From NCBI GenBank assembly GCA_958295665.1, contig OY282560.1, positions 43,772,333-43,836,332 of the forward strand: a stretch of DNA of 64,000 bases, in the 5' to 3' direction. Position 1 is the stretch's first letter, and the number at the start of each line of letters is the position of its first letter. The notes beneath the pieces were generated by a model. It did no database searches and was not told the DNA's origin. It worked only from the letters and a program-made list of their open reading frames with translations. Below, piece after piece: positions 34,290 to 45,839 of this stretch. The position numbers and the translations under genes were made by a program. Source of the stretch: Tipula vernalis. Lineage: Eukaryota > Arthropoda > Insecta > Diptera > Tipulidae.

Positions 34290-35480
34290 ATTAGCCGGTC
34301 CCAGCTGTTGGTAAAGAATCAGCAATATCATTACTCTCAATGTCACAATATGCCACAAACCTCTGTTCTCTGAACAGAGAAGATGAATACATTATTTACA
34401 GTACTTAACAATTTTTGGCACAGTCAATGGATTATCCAACGAATTCAGTACAGATAAGTTGTCTAAATACATTTTTTATTTTTATAACAGCGAGATTCAA
34501 TGCCATAAATACACCGAACGCGGGAAATTAGGTAAATAATTATCTCTAATAGATTTGTCGAAAATCCTCTGCAACACTTTAAGAAAGGTTGAGGAAAGAC
34601 TTATGAGCCGAAATGGTTTGGAATTAATAAAACCTGATTTACCAGTTTTCGATATAAAACACTATTACTCTAGCACCAAACCTGAGGAACAGTGCTAAAG
34701 CAATGCACGCTTAGGAAAGATGTAGCATCCGGTAGGAAAAATCCTATTAAAACCACCTACTCACGAGTGACAAAAATCATGATTAACGATGTCACAGTCA
34801 GGAAAATGTACAGCAAGACGTAAATCGTTCGCTTCTTTTTTCAAAGAGGAAAACTTACCATTCGATGGAAGAAGGACATCAAGTCCACAAGTATAATTTT
34901 TAGCCAATGCTCATTAAGTCTAGCGACAGATAGACTATCCATTTCCTCACAGAACTTTATCCATGTGGTTCTGTGAGTGAATCTTAAGCTTTTTTATAGC
35001 GCATGAGCTTGTAATTCAATGTTCTTAACCGAGCGAAAATCCGTAGAAGGATGAATTAGGAAAACAAGTTTGAGAATGTAACTCTCCAATCTAAAATAGA
35101 CAAAGAACACAAACTTATATCAAGAGTCTATTGAGTATTATTGAGTATTTCCAGCTCAGATGAGCTTATAAAATTCAACAGAGCGGAATTCTTGTTGTTA
35201 ATATTCATACTAACTCAAAGAATATGATGTGCGTTGGCATCACAAACACAAACAAAGGGGAATGTTTTTGTATTTACTTGGCTTTAAGCGTTCAGTAAGT
35301 TCATCCGAAGGATGAGGATGAAAAGAATCATGTGGAAGAGAAACTGATGCTATGATCAGTTCAGTGCAAGACTTGCCAGACTCGATAGTGGACAGAATAG
35401 CTGAGAGATCGGCCGAACTGCATTCATGTATAAGAAGAGACGCACTGATATTAGCAGAATATAAATGAAAGCTCTAGTTT
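34290..35480 (-). pseudogene. jockey-like LINE relic: endonuclease and RT start
   Basis: On the minus strand, 35,470-35,200 reads 'ELIIASVSLPHDSFHPHPSD' and then 'CDANAHHI'. These are the catalytic landmarks of the apurinic-type endonuclease of insect LINEs (x-D-x-N-A-H-H). At about 34,960-34,910 follows 'TTWIKFCEEMDSLSVARLNE', the linker before the RT, and at 34,635-34,550 'FRLISLSSTFLKVLQRIFDK' of RT motif 1. Frameshifts are frequent and the RT palm is lost below about 34,290. The protein nicks DNA and primes reverse transcription there. Clade is likely jockey-related; exact placement uncertain. Confidence 0.7.
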
Positions 35481-36160
35481 CATATCAGAACCATAAAAAA
35501 GATAAGGTTATTGGATAAAACATAAATCTGTACACGATACAACAAGCAACTTAAATCACATACCTGAACCACAACTGAAACCACATATTTATAATAATTT
35601 TATAGATTGTGCTTTCAACAATAATGAGCTTTAATGGATTAATTGATACAATCGTAAGTAATAATTGTTCCATTCTCGAAAGTGTTAAGTTCTCGAAGTG
35701 GTAAAAATAATAAGACAAATTTATCTAATAAGACCGCGATTCCATAAGAAAACGATCAACGTTTGTCCTGACCCCTTCTGAAATTACTGACTCAAATTTT
35801 CCAAGCGCTCGTTCTCATAAATTAATTAATCGATTTTAATGATTGATTTGTCATATGAAAGGGAATAGAATCTTAATTTAAATTGTTGTCTCATTAAATT
35901 TTTGTTGAAGAAAAAGTATTTGTCTAAAAAAACACCATGTTTGGTGACCTTTGAAACACGAGGGGTCACCAGTTTTTATATTTTGTCTGAAACCTTATTT
36001 ACCTAAAAATTAAACAACAAAATAGAAAGAAATGGGTTGTATTCAGTTTCTAAAATATGTTTTGTTGAATATTTATATCTGGATTTGAATATTTTAAACA
36101 GAAAAAAGTAAATCACTCCAATTTTTCCAGGACAGCTTTTAATATAATTTTTTTTAAAAA
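35481..36160. other. noncoding spacer, nothing recognised
   Basis: AT-rich sequence between a LINE relic and a Gypsy relic. The Gypsy 5' LTR and gag were looked for here and not found. Confidence 0.4.
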
Positions 36161-36164
36161 TCCG

Positions 36165-36292
36165 TGGATTGATGCTATTGACACGGGGGCTACTTATTCA
36201 ATTATTGGACTTGCAACTTATGCACAGATGGGATTTCCAAAGTGTAACCCATCTTCAAAAATAGTAAGAGCGTACGGAGGAATTAAATTTTA
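36165..36292 (+). pseudogene. Gypsy aspartic protease relic
   Basis: 'IDAIDTGATYSIIGLATYAQ' contains the retropepsin active site D-T-G-A followed by hydrophobic residues. The frame ends at a TAG at 36,290. The enzyme would cut the polyprotein. The second half of the domain is missing or unreadable, and about 130 bases separate it from the RT. Confidence 0.75.
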
Positions 36293-36426
36293 GTATCAAC
36301 CACAACTAAACTAATATATTCACAATTGATGTACAACCTGATAATTTAAACGACCAGCTTATGGACATTTGTAAAACTTCACCACGAGTTATTTAATCCT
36401 GAAACCATTGGACACTGTACGTCATT

Positions 36427-37133
36427 TCAAGCGGATATAAATCTTAAACCGGACGCAATATCAAAGTATTTCAAAGCTCGAGTTCTACCATTTGCTATCC
36501 AAAACAAAGTAAAAGATGAGTTATCAAGACTAGTAAAACAAAATATTTTAAAACCGGTCAAGACCACACAATGGGCAACACCTATTGTCCTGGTACCAAA
36601 ACCAAATGGTGATATTCGCATATGTGCGGATTTCAAAATTTCGGTTAATCAACAAATTGAAGCCGACCGACATGCGATTCCCAAAATCGAAGAGTTATTC
36701 TATAAGCTACAAGGTGGTGTTTACTTCACAAAAATTGATTCACCGGATGCATATTTACAAGTAGAGCTATCTGACAGATCAAAGAAATTTATGGTAATTA
36801 ATACTCCGTTCGGATTGTACGAATACCAACGGTTACCATTCGGTATTTAAAGTGCACCAGGTATTTTTCAAAGATTAGTGGAAAAACTAACTGTCGACAT
36901 CGAGTTTTGTGCAGTTTATCTTGACGATGTCATAATATCTGGCATCTGATTTCGATGCCGATTAAATAAATGTGAGTTCGCCAAATATGATATAGAATAC
37001 CTAGGACATATCATCAGTAAAGGCGGCATTCGATTATCTTCGCATGGGTTAGAGGCTATAAAAAATTTACCGCGCTCTCAAAATGTAAAAGAAGTGGAAT
37101 CATTTATAGGAAAAATTAATTATTATAGCCGCC
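36427..37133 (+). pseudogene. Gypsy reverse transcriptase relic
   Basis: Reads 'LKPDAISKYFKARVLPFAIQ' and 'RLVKQNILKPVKTTQWATPI', then 'PNGDIRICADFK', 'FTKIDSPDAYLQVELSD' (motif A, the usual L-D changed to I-D), 'LYEYQRLPFGI', and 'CAVYLDDVIISG' with the YLDD box at about 36,911-36,942. Right after it about 35 codons are missing before 'LNKCEFAKYDIEYLGHIISK'. Stops occur at 36,847 and 36,947. Ends with 'VESFIGKINYYSR' of the connection domain. Confidence 0.9.
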
Positions 37134-37147
37134 CCTCTAAACCATCT

Positions 37148-37191
37148 CAGAGGCAAGAATGTCAATTTTCAGAGGCAAGAATGTCAATTTT
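37148..37191 (+). repeat. 22-base tandem duplication
   Basis: 'cagaggcaagaatgtcaatt' plus two T occurs twice in a row, at 37,148-37,169 and 37,170-37,191. It lies at the place where RNase H should be, so it marks the deletion scar. Confidence 0.85.
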
Positions 37192-37204
37192 GTCCTACTC
37201 AGTC

Positions 37205-38150
37205 TATTTTAGACGCAGAGATAGTTTAAGCTGTTTTAACAATATTATCTTATTACAGACAGGGACAACATCATACTCGTGTTGTCATTCCAGATACCAC
37301 GCACAACAAGGTTCTAGCACTACTCCACGAAGGAAATTGGGGCACAACCAGAATGAAGCAGTTAGCACGTCGCTATTGCTGGTGGCCATCGCTCGATCGC
37401 GATATTGAGGAACTCGTAAAAAATTGTGAAAGTTGCCAATTCAACGCCTGCGCACCGAAGAAAGAGTATACCAGTTGGCCAACTCCGAGTGGACCTTGGC
37501 AAACGATTACACATTGATTACGCAGGGCCGTACATGGGAAAAATGTGGTTAATCTGTGTTGATGCCTATGCCAAATACCCATTCGTCAGCCCTATGATAA
37601 CTACTTCATCAAATAGCACTATTCGCCCTCTAAAACAAATATTTGCCGGATACCATTGTTAGTGACAATGGACCGCAATTCACTTCAAGTGAATTTCAAA
37701 TGTTCTGTAAAGAAGTCCCGTTCCGTTCCACCCGGAATCAAATGGGGAAGCCGAATGATTCGTTCGCACCTTCAAAACCGCAATAAAAAAGAAATTGCTT
37801 TGACAACACTGACTGTGACACTGCCTTAATAAAATTTTTCTCAACTTACAGAGCAACCCCTTTACCAGGTATGGATCAATCGCCAGCTGAGTTACTCCAT
37901 GGACGCCAACCGAGGACATTGTTACCTACCATTTTACCTAGGATAGAGCGGGGGAGTTTCGAAGGGTCAAATAAATTCAAAACAAATGATCCAGTTTACG
38001 CAAGAGACTACCCATCAAGAGGGCAGATGTGGCGAAAGGCGTTCATAAAGGTATGTCTAGGAACCAAGTTATATTTGGTAAAAACAAATCTTGGTATATG
38101 GAGAAGACACCAAAATCAGCTTCGCCCAAGACGTTCAGTTTCGAGATAAA
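37205..38150 (+). pseudogene. Gypsy integrase relic
   Basis: The zinc region reads 'LLHEGNWGTTRMKQLARRYC', then 'WWPSLDRDIEELVKNCESCQ' (second His replaced by Asn). The core has 'HIDYAGPYMGKMWLICVDAY' (first Asp), 'SDNGPQFTSSEF' (second Asp) and, in another frame, 'SNGEAE' followed by a stop (catalytic Glu). Then 'YRATPLPGMDQSPAELLHGR' and a C-terminal tail. Several frameshifts. All three catalytic positions can be located, so loss of function is from breaks and not substitutions. Confidence 0.85.
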
Positions 38151-38440
38151 TGTCCGACGAGTCAAGCACCGATAACACCCAAACTTCGGATAGTAACAAA
38201 ACCATACAATTCAACAACTTTATGATACCTACACCGCAAAAGGAGACTGGGACGTTACCCATGGAGGATCCAACTATGGCTAGATTGGAAACAAACGAAA
38301 CAAATCCATCTCCGAGCACCATGGAGATCGAAGAATCATCGACGTCCATTGCAGTTCCATCCACTGAGACCGATACGCCAGTTTCAATCCTGAGAAGATC
38401 AACGCGACCAAAAAACAAAACTGTACGCTTGGATTTATAA
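38150..38440 (+). pseudogene. Gypsy integrase C-terminal tail
   Basis: A 96-codon frame rich in Ser, Thr, Glu and Pro, ending 'ILRRSTRPKNKTVRLDL'. The closing R-R-S-x-R motif is the usual end of Gypsy polyproteins just upstream of the polypurine tract. It stops 23 bases before the LTR. Confidence 0.7.
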
Positions 38441-38450
38441 TGTCCTAATT

Positions 38451-38700
38451 GAGAAGGAGGAACTGTTATATCTCATTTACATATTTAACGTAAAACACAC
38501 TAATTTTTTATACTGTCAAAATTTCTATATTGCTTGTATAATAAAAACACAAAAGTCCCCATTCATTCCATTATAAACGCCATTCCATAAAGTTGTGTAA
38601 TTCCTAAATAATAAATTAAATATTTGTAAATATAAAAATTTGAATACGTTGGACCCTTTGGTCTACAAAATATTAATTTGTGTTAAGTATATTCACCTGT
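38451..38700 (+). repeat. polypurine tract and 3' LTR start of Gypsy relic 1
   Basis: 'gagaaggagga' (38,451-38,461) primes plus-strand synthesis in LTR elements, and 'tgttatatctcatttac' from 38,464 has the TG start of an LTR. An 'aataaa'-like signal lies at 38,541. The far end is a guess, since no second LTR copy is present. Confidence 0.6.
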
Positions 38701-39356
38701 TTCTTCTAAGTAGCTAAGATGTTTTTGCTTATGTTTCTTAATCCACCGACACTTTAAAATCAATTAACATTTCTCCTATCGGGGATAAGAAAATGAGATG
38801 TGACCGTTATAAAGAACAAATATTTAAGGAAATATTTAAACTACCCTTCAATTCCAGGCATTCTGATAATGACACTGGAAACGATAATATATTCTACAAC
38901 AACAAATGAAAAGTATTTGATTTTAACATAGTTACCAAAAGTTGGTTTGTCGCAAGATTCAATCGAACTTTGGTGTCTCGTATTACATAGCAAACAATTT
39001 TGGAAGAAGAAGTATCCTGTCAAATGAAAATAAAAAACTAAAAGAAGATTCAAAGTAAAATTTTTTGAAGCGATAAATTTGAGCGATTTTTTTGTTTAAA
39101 ATTTTCACATTCAGATATGTGCAAAAAAATCATATTTTACTAACGGAATATAACCCTTTTTGATATTTTGTTGTTTCCTTTTTATGTCAAAGAAGCTATC
39201 AGAAAAAATAATAAAAAGTGGTGACCCCTTGTGCTCAAAAGTCACCAATATGACAGGACCAAATAAAACCAAATTTTTCCATCAATCGATAATAACTAAT
39301 GAGATATTTAAAGCCTACATGAAATTAGAAATGGTTTTATAATTTACCTTTTACTT
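38701..39356. other. noncoding stretch, nothing recognised
   Basis: AT-rich. The short frames at 38,841-39,053 and 39,160-39,342 match nothing known. Confidence 0.4.
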
Positions 39357-39551
39357 TACTACGTTTCCATGACAGAGTTAACTCGATTTAAGAGTTCCGT
39401 TGAGTTAATAATATGGCGGCACTATTCCATATTGTTTCTATGCAATTATAAATTCTAATTAAGAAAGTTAACGAAAATTCTAAGCTCGACATGTTTCCAT
39501 GATGAGATAATCCACGTTAATCCCGGTTAACTCCATCAAGGAAACGTAGTA
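39357..39551. mobile_element. 191-base MITE with TA flanks
   Basis: The element 39,359-39,549 begins 'ctacgtttccatgac' with 'agttaac' next, and ends 'gttaactccatcaaggaaac' plus 'gtag', inverted repeats of about 25 bases with few mismatches. TA dinucleotides at 39,357-39,358 and 39,550-39,551 suggest the TA duplication of Tc1/mariner-type elements. An internal 'catgtttccatgatgag' resembles the tip. No coding sequence. Confidence 0.7.
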
Positions 39552-41300
39552 CATGATAAATCAGTTTCGTGCGAGAGTTCAAGAAAAGCAGAGTTAGCTA
39601 ATTCCCTTTTAATTTTGTATTTGTTTCTTCTGTAATGATGTTGTGTTTTGTTTTTCGTATTATTTCAAAAATGTGACCTCTAGTTTATAAAAGCGTAACA
39701 CTCGTGATTATAACTTTTTTTATGTATCAAAAATAATTCTGATTGAATAAATTATTTGAAACATCCATAAAGTGTATTGAACCGGGATATAAGCGCGGTT
39801 ACTTGGTCAATCTATTACGACAAATCAGATAAACCTGAAATTCAAGATTATACACATCAAATTACCAAACAGTAAATTTCTTTCATTTCTTCTGAGTAAT
39901 ACAGAAGTTTTATATAATTATATTGTTTTATAGGCAACTACAATAAAATTAGAAAAAAAATATTTTTACAGATTATCTTCTTAAATACTATATAATAATA
40001 ATAAATTAAAATAATATTCTTTTGAAATATTTTCTTTAGAAATTAAAATTTAAAAGAACGACGCGATACCGATATATAATGCCTGCAACAAAAAACCAAA
40101 AAAATCGTATAGGATTTAAAATAGAAACAAAACTTGAGAGGGGTCATGCACGCATATATGTATATACATAAATCGAAAATAAAACCCTCAAAATATATTC
40201 AAGTTGAAAGTTTAATAATAAGGCATAATTATGAATGACAGCCCTCATATGACCAATTCGCATATTATATAGGTAAAGATTTTATGACAACCGCGGCAAA
40301 GAATAAAAAAACCAATTGATGAATTTTTTTTTTGCATTTCGATTTAATCAATAAAATAATCGCCTTTATTCAAATAAAATGATTTGGCTTTCAATGAAGA
40401 TGAATAAAGCATATTTTATTGGAGGAATAGTTTGTTGACCTAAAATTATACTTTAAACGGCGAACGTTTGTATAATACCTTGATGAAATGGGCGGAAATT
40501 GATTTCTTCTGGGAAAAAACACCACTTTTGGGTCTAGTAATACAAATTAGGTGAATATTAAGGTAAAAAATATGTGTAACATATTAACTGAATTTAGTAT
40601 ATATGATATGTGAGGTGTAGAAAGTGTATACAAATATTAAACCCGTTTCAACGGATGTTATTAAATTTCGTGTGAAATTCTTTTATTCTTTTCGCAATCG
40701 CGCATCATCACTTTCAAATATTTTTATATTGTTTCAAATCGAAAGTGTCAAATACATAATGTATGAACATATCCGTATAATATATAACAACATATAGAGA
40801 GCATGTAATTGTTTATCGGTGTTCTGCAGAATCTAATGACGAATTATATTTTAATTCAAATTTTACATTAAAATTTATAACCTGGGATCTCTAAAAGTTT
40901 TTATAAAAATAAGAATTTTAAAGAATCCTACATTGATTTCCAAATCGTTTTATCGATATTTGATGTTTTAGCCTACTATTAAATATCATTGTCATGCTAA
41001 AACCGCTTTTTTCAGAACTAAAATATATGTCACAATTAATTTTTTACTTTGTCAAACTCCCTAGATTCAATTCAATAAATCAAAAAGTTTTGATACCACC
41101 AGCACCGAATCTAGGGTAATGTTATATCAAAATATACAGGAGGAAAAATTAATAGATCATGTTTTCCGAAAGAGGCAGCACGATTAAACAAAAAGTACAG
41201 AGCGTTTGCAACTAGATGTCACTACAAAATCAAAAAAAAATATTACGGACCTTTTTCAAAAGGACGTTTATAAAAAGTTCTTAAAACCAATTTAATTATC
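39552..41300. other. noncoding stretch, nothing recognised
   Basis: AT-rich intergenic sequence without open frames of interest or repeat boundaries. Confidence 0.45.
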
Positions 41301-41301
41301 A

Positions 41302-41445
41302 CGTATTAATAATAATGTATTTAGTGACACCTAGTGGCATTATGTGAAAGTTGCTTATGCTTTCGTAGTTTTCCGAAAGATGGTAGCTCTGGCGTATTAA
41401 TAATAATGTATTTAGTGACACCTAGTGGCATTATGTGAAAATTGC
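41302..41445 (+). repeat. 53-base direct repeat, 91 bases apart
   Basis: 'cgtattaataataatgtatt' plus 'tagtgacacctagtggcatt' and 'atgtgaaa' occurs at 41,302-41,354 and 41,393-41,445 with one difference. The intervening 38 bases hold 'ttttccgaaagatgg', which recurs in part at 41,162. It reads as two units of a local tandem repeat. Confidence 0.8.
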
Positions 41446-41819
41446 AAAAAACAAAAATTCTTTGTTAACTAAAAAAATATTTATCAGAGACACTTTCTCC
41501 AATATGGCTAATTTTAATTCACCAATAATATCATAGATGACGGAGTAAATGTAATATAGTTGGCGTAGACGTTTCGGACATCTAAAATAAAATTAAAGGT
41601 AATTAACTTATTTCTTCTCCAAACGTCTTAGAAGTTGCTTGTTTTAATACTATTATTGGATATTAAAGTTAGCCATAGCATTTCTGTTACTATTATTAAA
41701 ATGTACGCATTGCTAGGCTATACTTTTAATCCTATATAGACGTAAAAGTACTTTTAAATCTGTTTTCAGTATTAAAAGTTATTGACACGTCATAACAATT
41801 CGAAATACACCTGGGAGAT
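41446..41819. other. short noncoding stretch
   Basis: Nothing recognised. Confidence 0.4.
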
Positions 41820-42860
41820 TCGTACATGTCGTGGATTGTGGATTTATGTGATGCTACTGTAAAATGTGAGTTGAAATGTGAGTGCAGCAAATCTGACACA
41901 GATACCGCTATTAGGGATATGATAGTATTACATATGATTCATGACCACGTTAGAACCCCAATTTTGCCGCTAGTAAATTAGAAGTTGGAGCATATCATAA
42001 AAACAAATCAAAATACCGTCCATCGTTATTCAAGGAGCAAGAGTCGCTCACACTAGGCGTGAACCTCATGAACGTGAAAATTGTAAATTTTTAATGGCTA
42101 ACTGTCATCGATTTGGTAAAACGTGACACATTGCGTCTGTTTGCGAAAGTAGTTCATCATCTCATAGCCAACAGGAAGATGTCAAAGGAAATCGTTAAGA
42201 CTGTAAGTGGCAAATCAAGTAGTCAACGTCGAATTTCATGATTGGAGAATTCGTTCAGTATCGATTTGTTTGAGTATCTATAATCTCCCGTACCGGACGA
42301 TGTCGAAATTTAAAATTAGCAATCAGCATTCCAGCCTGTCAAGAATAATCCTAGCTAACCAATACAATATGCTAGTAAGAAAATCATTTTGTCGATGTAA
42401 ATTAACAAGACAATTTTTAAATTTTTAGTCGATGCCAGTGCTATACCATCTCATTAGTTGGTAATGATGGATATGTTGAGCTGGGAAAATCGAATATGAG
42501 TCCAGCCTCAACAATTTAGAATGCTTATGGTGATGTGAAGGTGCCAATATGTGGAAAGTTAAATGTCGATCTCAAATTTCGTGACAGTTGTGTTAATTTG
42601 CCATTGTTCGCGATCCACGATCATTCAAAGTGCGACCTTTTCCATCCGAGCAAGAGAGTAAAGTAAGAAATGAAATTGGCAGGTTTGTGTCAATAGGTCT
42701 TCTGAAATCAGTAAAATACGAATTTGTGAAGACTTCAAAGTGCCTGTGAGAGTATCCGATTCTCAGAGTAGGATAATTGTTCTAGCGTCTACATGGTGTC
42801 TGCAATTGGAACTTGATGATGAGCCGAAGGTACTTTTGGGTTATGCCAGTATCTGCGCCT
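41820..42860 (+). pseudogene. Gypsy relic 2: gag, protease and RT fragments
   Basis: 'DTAIRDMIVLHMIHDHVR' at about 41,900 matches the end of the Gypsy capsid region. 'NCHRFGKT' with 'HIASVC' near 42,105 is a zinc knuckle whose second Cys has become Phe. 'FLVDASAIPS' near 42,430 may be the protease site with T-G changed to A-S. 'EIGRFVSIGLLKSVKYE' near 42,680 and 'RFVEQLITNLDLVMKFQDD' near 42,870 are pieces of the RT, the last with the catalytic D-D. Every piece is in a different frame. Confidence 0.65.
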
Positions 42861-42879
42861 TCAACGATTTGTCGAGCAG

Positions 42880-43380
42880 TTGATTACAAATTTGGATCTT
42901 GTTATGAAATTTCAAGATGACACAAGAAGAAATGTTCAGAGAAGTGATGTTCAGAATCTCTCACTGTTGGATTTATTGGTTCGGGCGAATGATTCATCTA
43001 TTTATATAACAGGATCTGCCTTATCGCATACATATCCAGATGGTTCCGAGCATCCAATTAATCCATTTACGCTTGGGTCAAATATATTGCTTGAATACCA
43101 ACGCAAAAACAGCCAAATCGAGAGGGAAGCACTGTCAATTGTGTTTAGTTGTCGTAAGTACCATCAGTACAGTTAATTTGTTTTAGTGACGGATCATAAC
43201 CCATTGGTTTCACTCTTCAACCCCGAAAAAGGTCTACCAGTAACGACTGTAAATCGACTCCAGAGGTGGGCAATATTTCTATGACCGAAAACTATGGCAA
43301 CGCCAATATGTTCTCTCACAGTTGCCAGTAACGATTCTGATGAAGAATTTGATGCGTTTGAATTCGACGAGATTTATTAG
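42880..43380 (+). pseudogene. Gypsy relic 2: RNase H
   Basis: A 98-codon frame and its continuation give 'SALSHTYPDGSEHPI', 'RKNSQIEREALSIVFSCRKY' (the catalytic Glu helix), 'VTDHNPLVSLFNPEKGLPVT' and 'TVNRLQRWAIFL'. These are strong Gypsy RNase H signatures. A stop at 43,174 and a shift near 43,285 break it. Confidence 0.85.
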
Positions 43381-44040
43381 GAAAATTTGCCCAATTTCCC
43401 AATTGATAACCAGAAAATAAGCGAAGCAACCAAGAAGGATCATCAATTGTCGAAAATTCGAAAATTCACGGGAAGTGGCTGGCCAAACAGAGTGGACCGA
43501 GACTTGCAGTCATTTGCTGTAAGAAAAATGAGAATGTTTGGAAGTCAAATAAAAGTTGTTAAGACGTAGTTCCTAACCCGCCGAAGCAATTCAGTAGCCG
43601 GCCTTCCGCAACAAAACCATGGGAACGCATACGTTTTGATTTTGCGGGACCGTTTCCTAACTGTAAGTGGCTAATTTGCGTGAATATTTTCTTGTGATAT
43701 CCATACGTAATTAAGGTGGCTGATATTATATCAAAATCAACAATTCGACCCTTAACATGCATTTTCACAATAGAGCGACTACCAGATTCAGTTGCCAGTG
43801 ACAAAGGAACTGTCTTTACATTACATGACATTGCTGAGTTTTATTTAAAAATGGTATTGAGCACCTTACCACCGCACCATTCCATCCCGCGTCAGATGGT
43901 GAAGCAGAACGTTTTGTCAGAACGTTCAAAGCCATAAGAACAAAAGAAATGAGAGAAGGAGGAACACCCAGTCTTGCTTTGCTGACATTTTTAAGCACTT
44001 CATTTTTAAGGTCAAAGCATTCGCAAGAGAATCAATGCAC
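43381..44040 (+). pseudogene. Gypsy relic 2: linker and integrase
   Basis: 'ISEATKKDHQLSKIRKF' and 'GSGWPNRVDRDLQSFAVRK' form the linker before the integrase. The zinc domain is deleted: the sequence jumps to 'WERIRFDFAGPFPNCKWLIC' (first Asp), then 'LPDSVASDKGTVFT' (second Asp), then in a new frame 'HPASDGEAERFVRTFKA' (Glu). Part of the middle is missing. Confidence 0.8.
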
Positions 44041-44216
44041 AACTAGGTGCAAAATAAATGACAGTTTTGCCAGCATACTCAAAGCCTTGTCAAGGGTTAT
44101 CCTTTCTACAGGGAGAGTCAGGTAATTTACTCAGTACAAGCTAGATAAACACAATTAACTACAAAAAAATACTAGATAGAGAAGAAAAACAAGTTGCTTT
44201 CATAACATTTTCGATA

Positions 44217-45800
44217 TGCCAGTAAATAAAATTGCGAAAATTAATATTATGTCACTTAACTGCAATGACACTGGAGACCACCAAAGGAGAATCGTTATCA
44301 ATGATACTGGCTAAAAATAAACCAATAATAGCATTACTAAAAGAAACAAAATTAAAGCAAAAATATGGAGTACCACTAGACAATACAGCAAAGAAAGCAG
44401 GAAGCCCATTGGTAAATTTCGACAATACAAATGTAGCATCGAAGCCAAGAGAGGACATATTCCTAACCAGGGAGGTTAAACAAAATCAAGCGGTATGGAT
44501 GGAATCTCCAACTACTCGTACATTTTAAAAAACTACCAAGGGCAATGCTCGAGAAGTTGACGATCCTGATTAACAATTGCATAAACATTGCATACTTTTC
44601 AAAAGAATGGAAGGAGGCGATTATTCTTCCCATTCCCAAAAAAAAATCAGGGCAGAGGAAGTCAAGGACTTTAGACAGATTAGTCTAATCTCTGTTTTGT
44701 GGAAGGTTCTGGAAAAAATATTCAACGATAAACTTTGTGAAGAAATTTACTAAACCGGGACACTATACAATAGACATAGCTACAGCATTGTCGGGCTCCG
44801 AACAGCCTCAGTAACCATAGGGCGGTAGCGGCCTGCTTCACAGACATAGAAAAAGCGTTTGACTCAATGTGGTCAAAAGGAATAATTTTTAAAATATTAG
44901 AATCAAAATTGGAAAAGAGGAAAGCAAGACTTACTTATCAGTTTCCTGAGCGACATTTGCTTCCCAGTTCTTAGAGGTGTTCCACAAGCTACAGCGTTGG
45001 GGGCCTCAATTATTTCACAAAACAAAAACGGCGCTGAAGTCATAATGTTTGCGGATGATACAATTATCACAGCCTCATCAATTAAGGTGGAAGCATCTAC
45101 CAAAAAAAAATACAACAGCACATCGAAATTATAGAAGAATTTCATCAAGAATGTGGTTTACAAATCAACGGAAAGAAATCAGAGTATGTAGATGCCCCAA
45201 AAACCATGGTGGAAAATAGGAAAAAAAACAGCCACTGCCATTAACGGAAAAAAATTGAAGCAGTCAACACAGTTAAATACCTGGGATTTGATCTGAATAA
45301 TCGCTGGAAAAATAACGACCATACATACAGGAATATCAATAAAGCGTGGGGAACCTATAGTATGGTTAAGACAATATGTAAAAACTAGAACTCCTAATAA
45401 AAACTATGAAACTGATTTACAAACAAATTTTAGGACCACTGTACACATACGGATTCCCAGTATGGGTCACTATAACACCTTTAGCATATAAAAAAATAAC
45501 CACATTTAAAAGGAAAATATTGAGACATCTAGTGGGAAAATGGGAGAATATAGTTTAAACAAAAACCAAAAATCTGTGTGCACTAATGGAAATAGAGGAC
45601 TGTATCAGCCACTTGAAGTGAAAAGTGAAGGGAATATTTATCCAAAGAAACAGTGTTAAAGCATAGAAACAAAGAAATCAACGTGAGAATGAAAAGGGTA
45701 GAGAGAGATTACTATATTGTCTTTCGTGAACTAGAGGAGGATTAGTTTGAGAGGTTCACCTGTAATAAAGAAGGAAACCATAGAGGGTAGATGGCAGATG
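44217..45800 (+). pseudogene. jockey-like LINE relic with internal deletion
   Basis: Starts with 'KINIMSLNCN', the first strand of the endonuclease, and 'LAKNKPIIALLKETKLK', whose E-T motif is catalytic. The rest of the endonuclease is gone and the frame passes into RT: 'LTILINNCINIAYFSKEW', 'DIEKAFDSMWSKGI' (first Asp), 'GVPQATALGASI', and 'VIMFADDTIITA' with the FADD box near 45,050. It continues through 'TVKYLGFDLNNRWKNNDH' and 'LGPLYTYGFPVWVTITP' to the thumb and C-terminus. Many frameshifts. The end is followed by TTA repeats at 45,821-45,833, possibly the 3' tail. Confidence 0.8.
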
Positions 45801-45839
45801 TTCCACTATTAGGTTACTTTATTATTATTAGCGTATTAG

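Larger units (their letters stand above)
36165..38700 (+). mobile_element. Ty3/Gypsy LTR retrotransposon relic 1
   Basis: Protease, RT and integrase in Gypsy order on the plus strand, a polypurine tract and the start of a 3' LTR at 38,464. Gag is absent and RNase H has been deleted. Multiple stops and shifts. Confidence 0.85.
41820..44040 (+). mobile_element. Ty3/Gypsy LTR retrotransposon relic 2
   Basis: Plus-strand fragments run in Gypsy order: gag with zinc knuckle, protease, RT remnants, RNase H, linker and integrase. It is far more decayed than relic 1, and it keeps RNase H, which relic 1 lost. LTRs were not found. A LINE relic begins about 180 bases downstream. Confidence 0.8.

Noticed and set aside
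36165..44040. one long Gypsy element covering both relics
   Set aside because: The first ends with a polypurine tract and LTR start at 38,451-38,464, and the second repeats the gag-to-integrase order with different degrees of decay.
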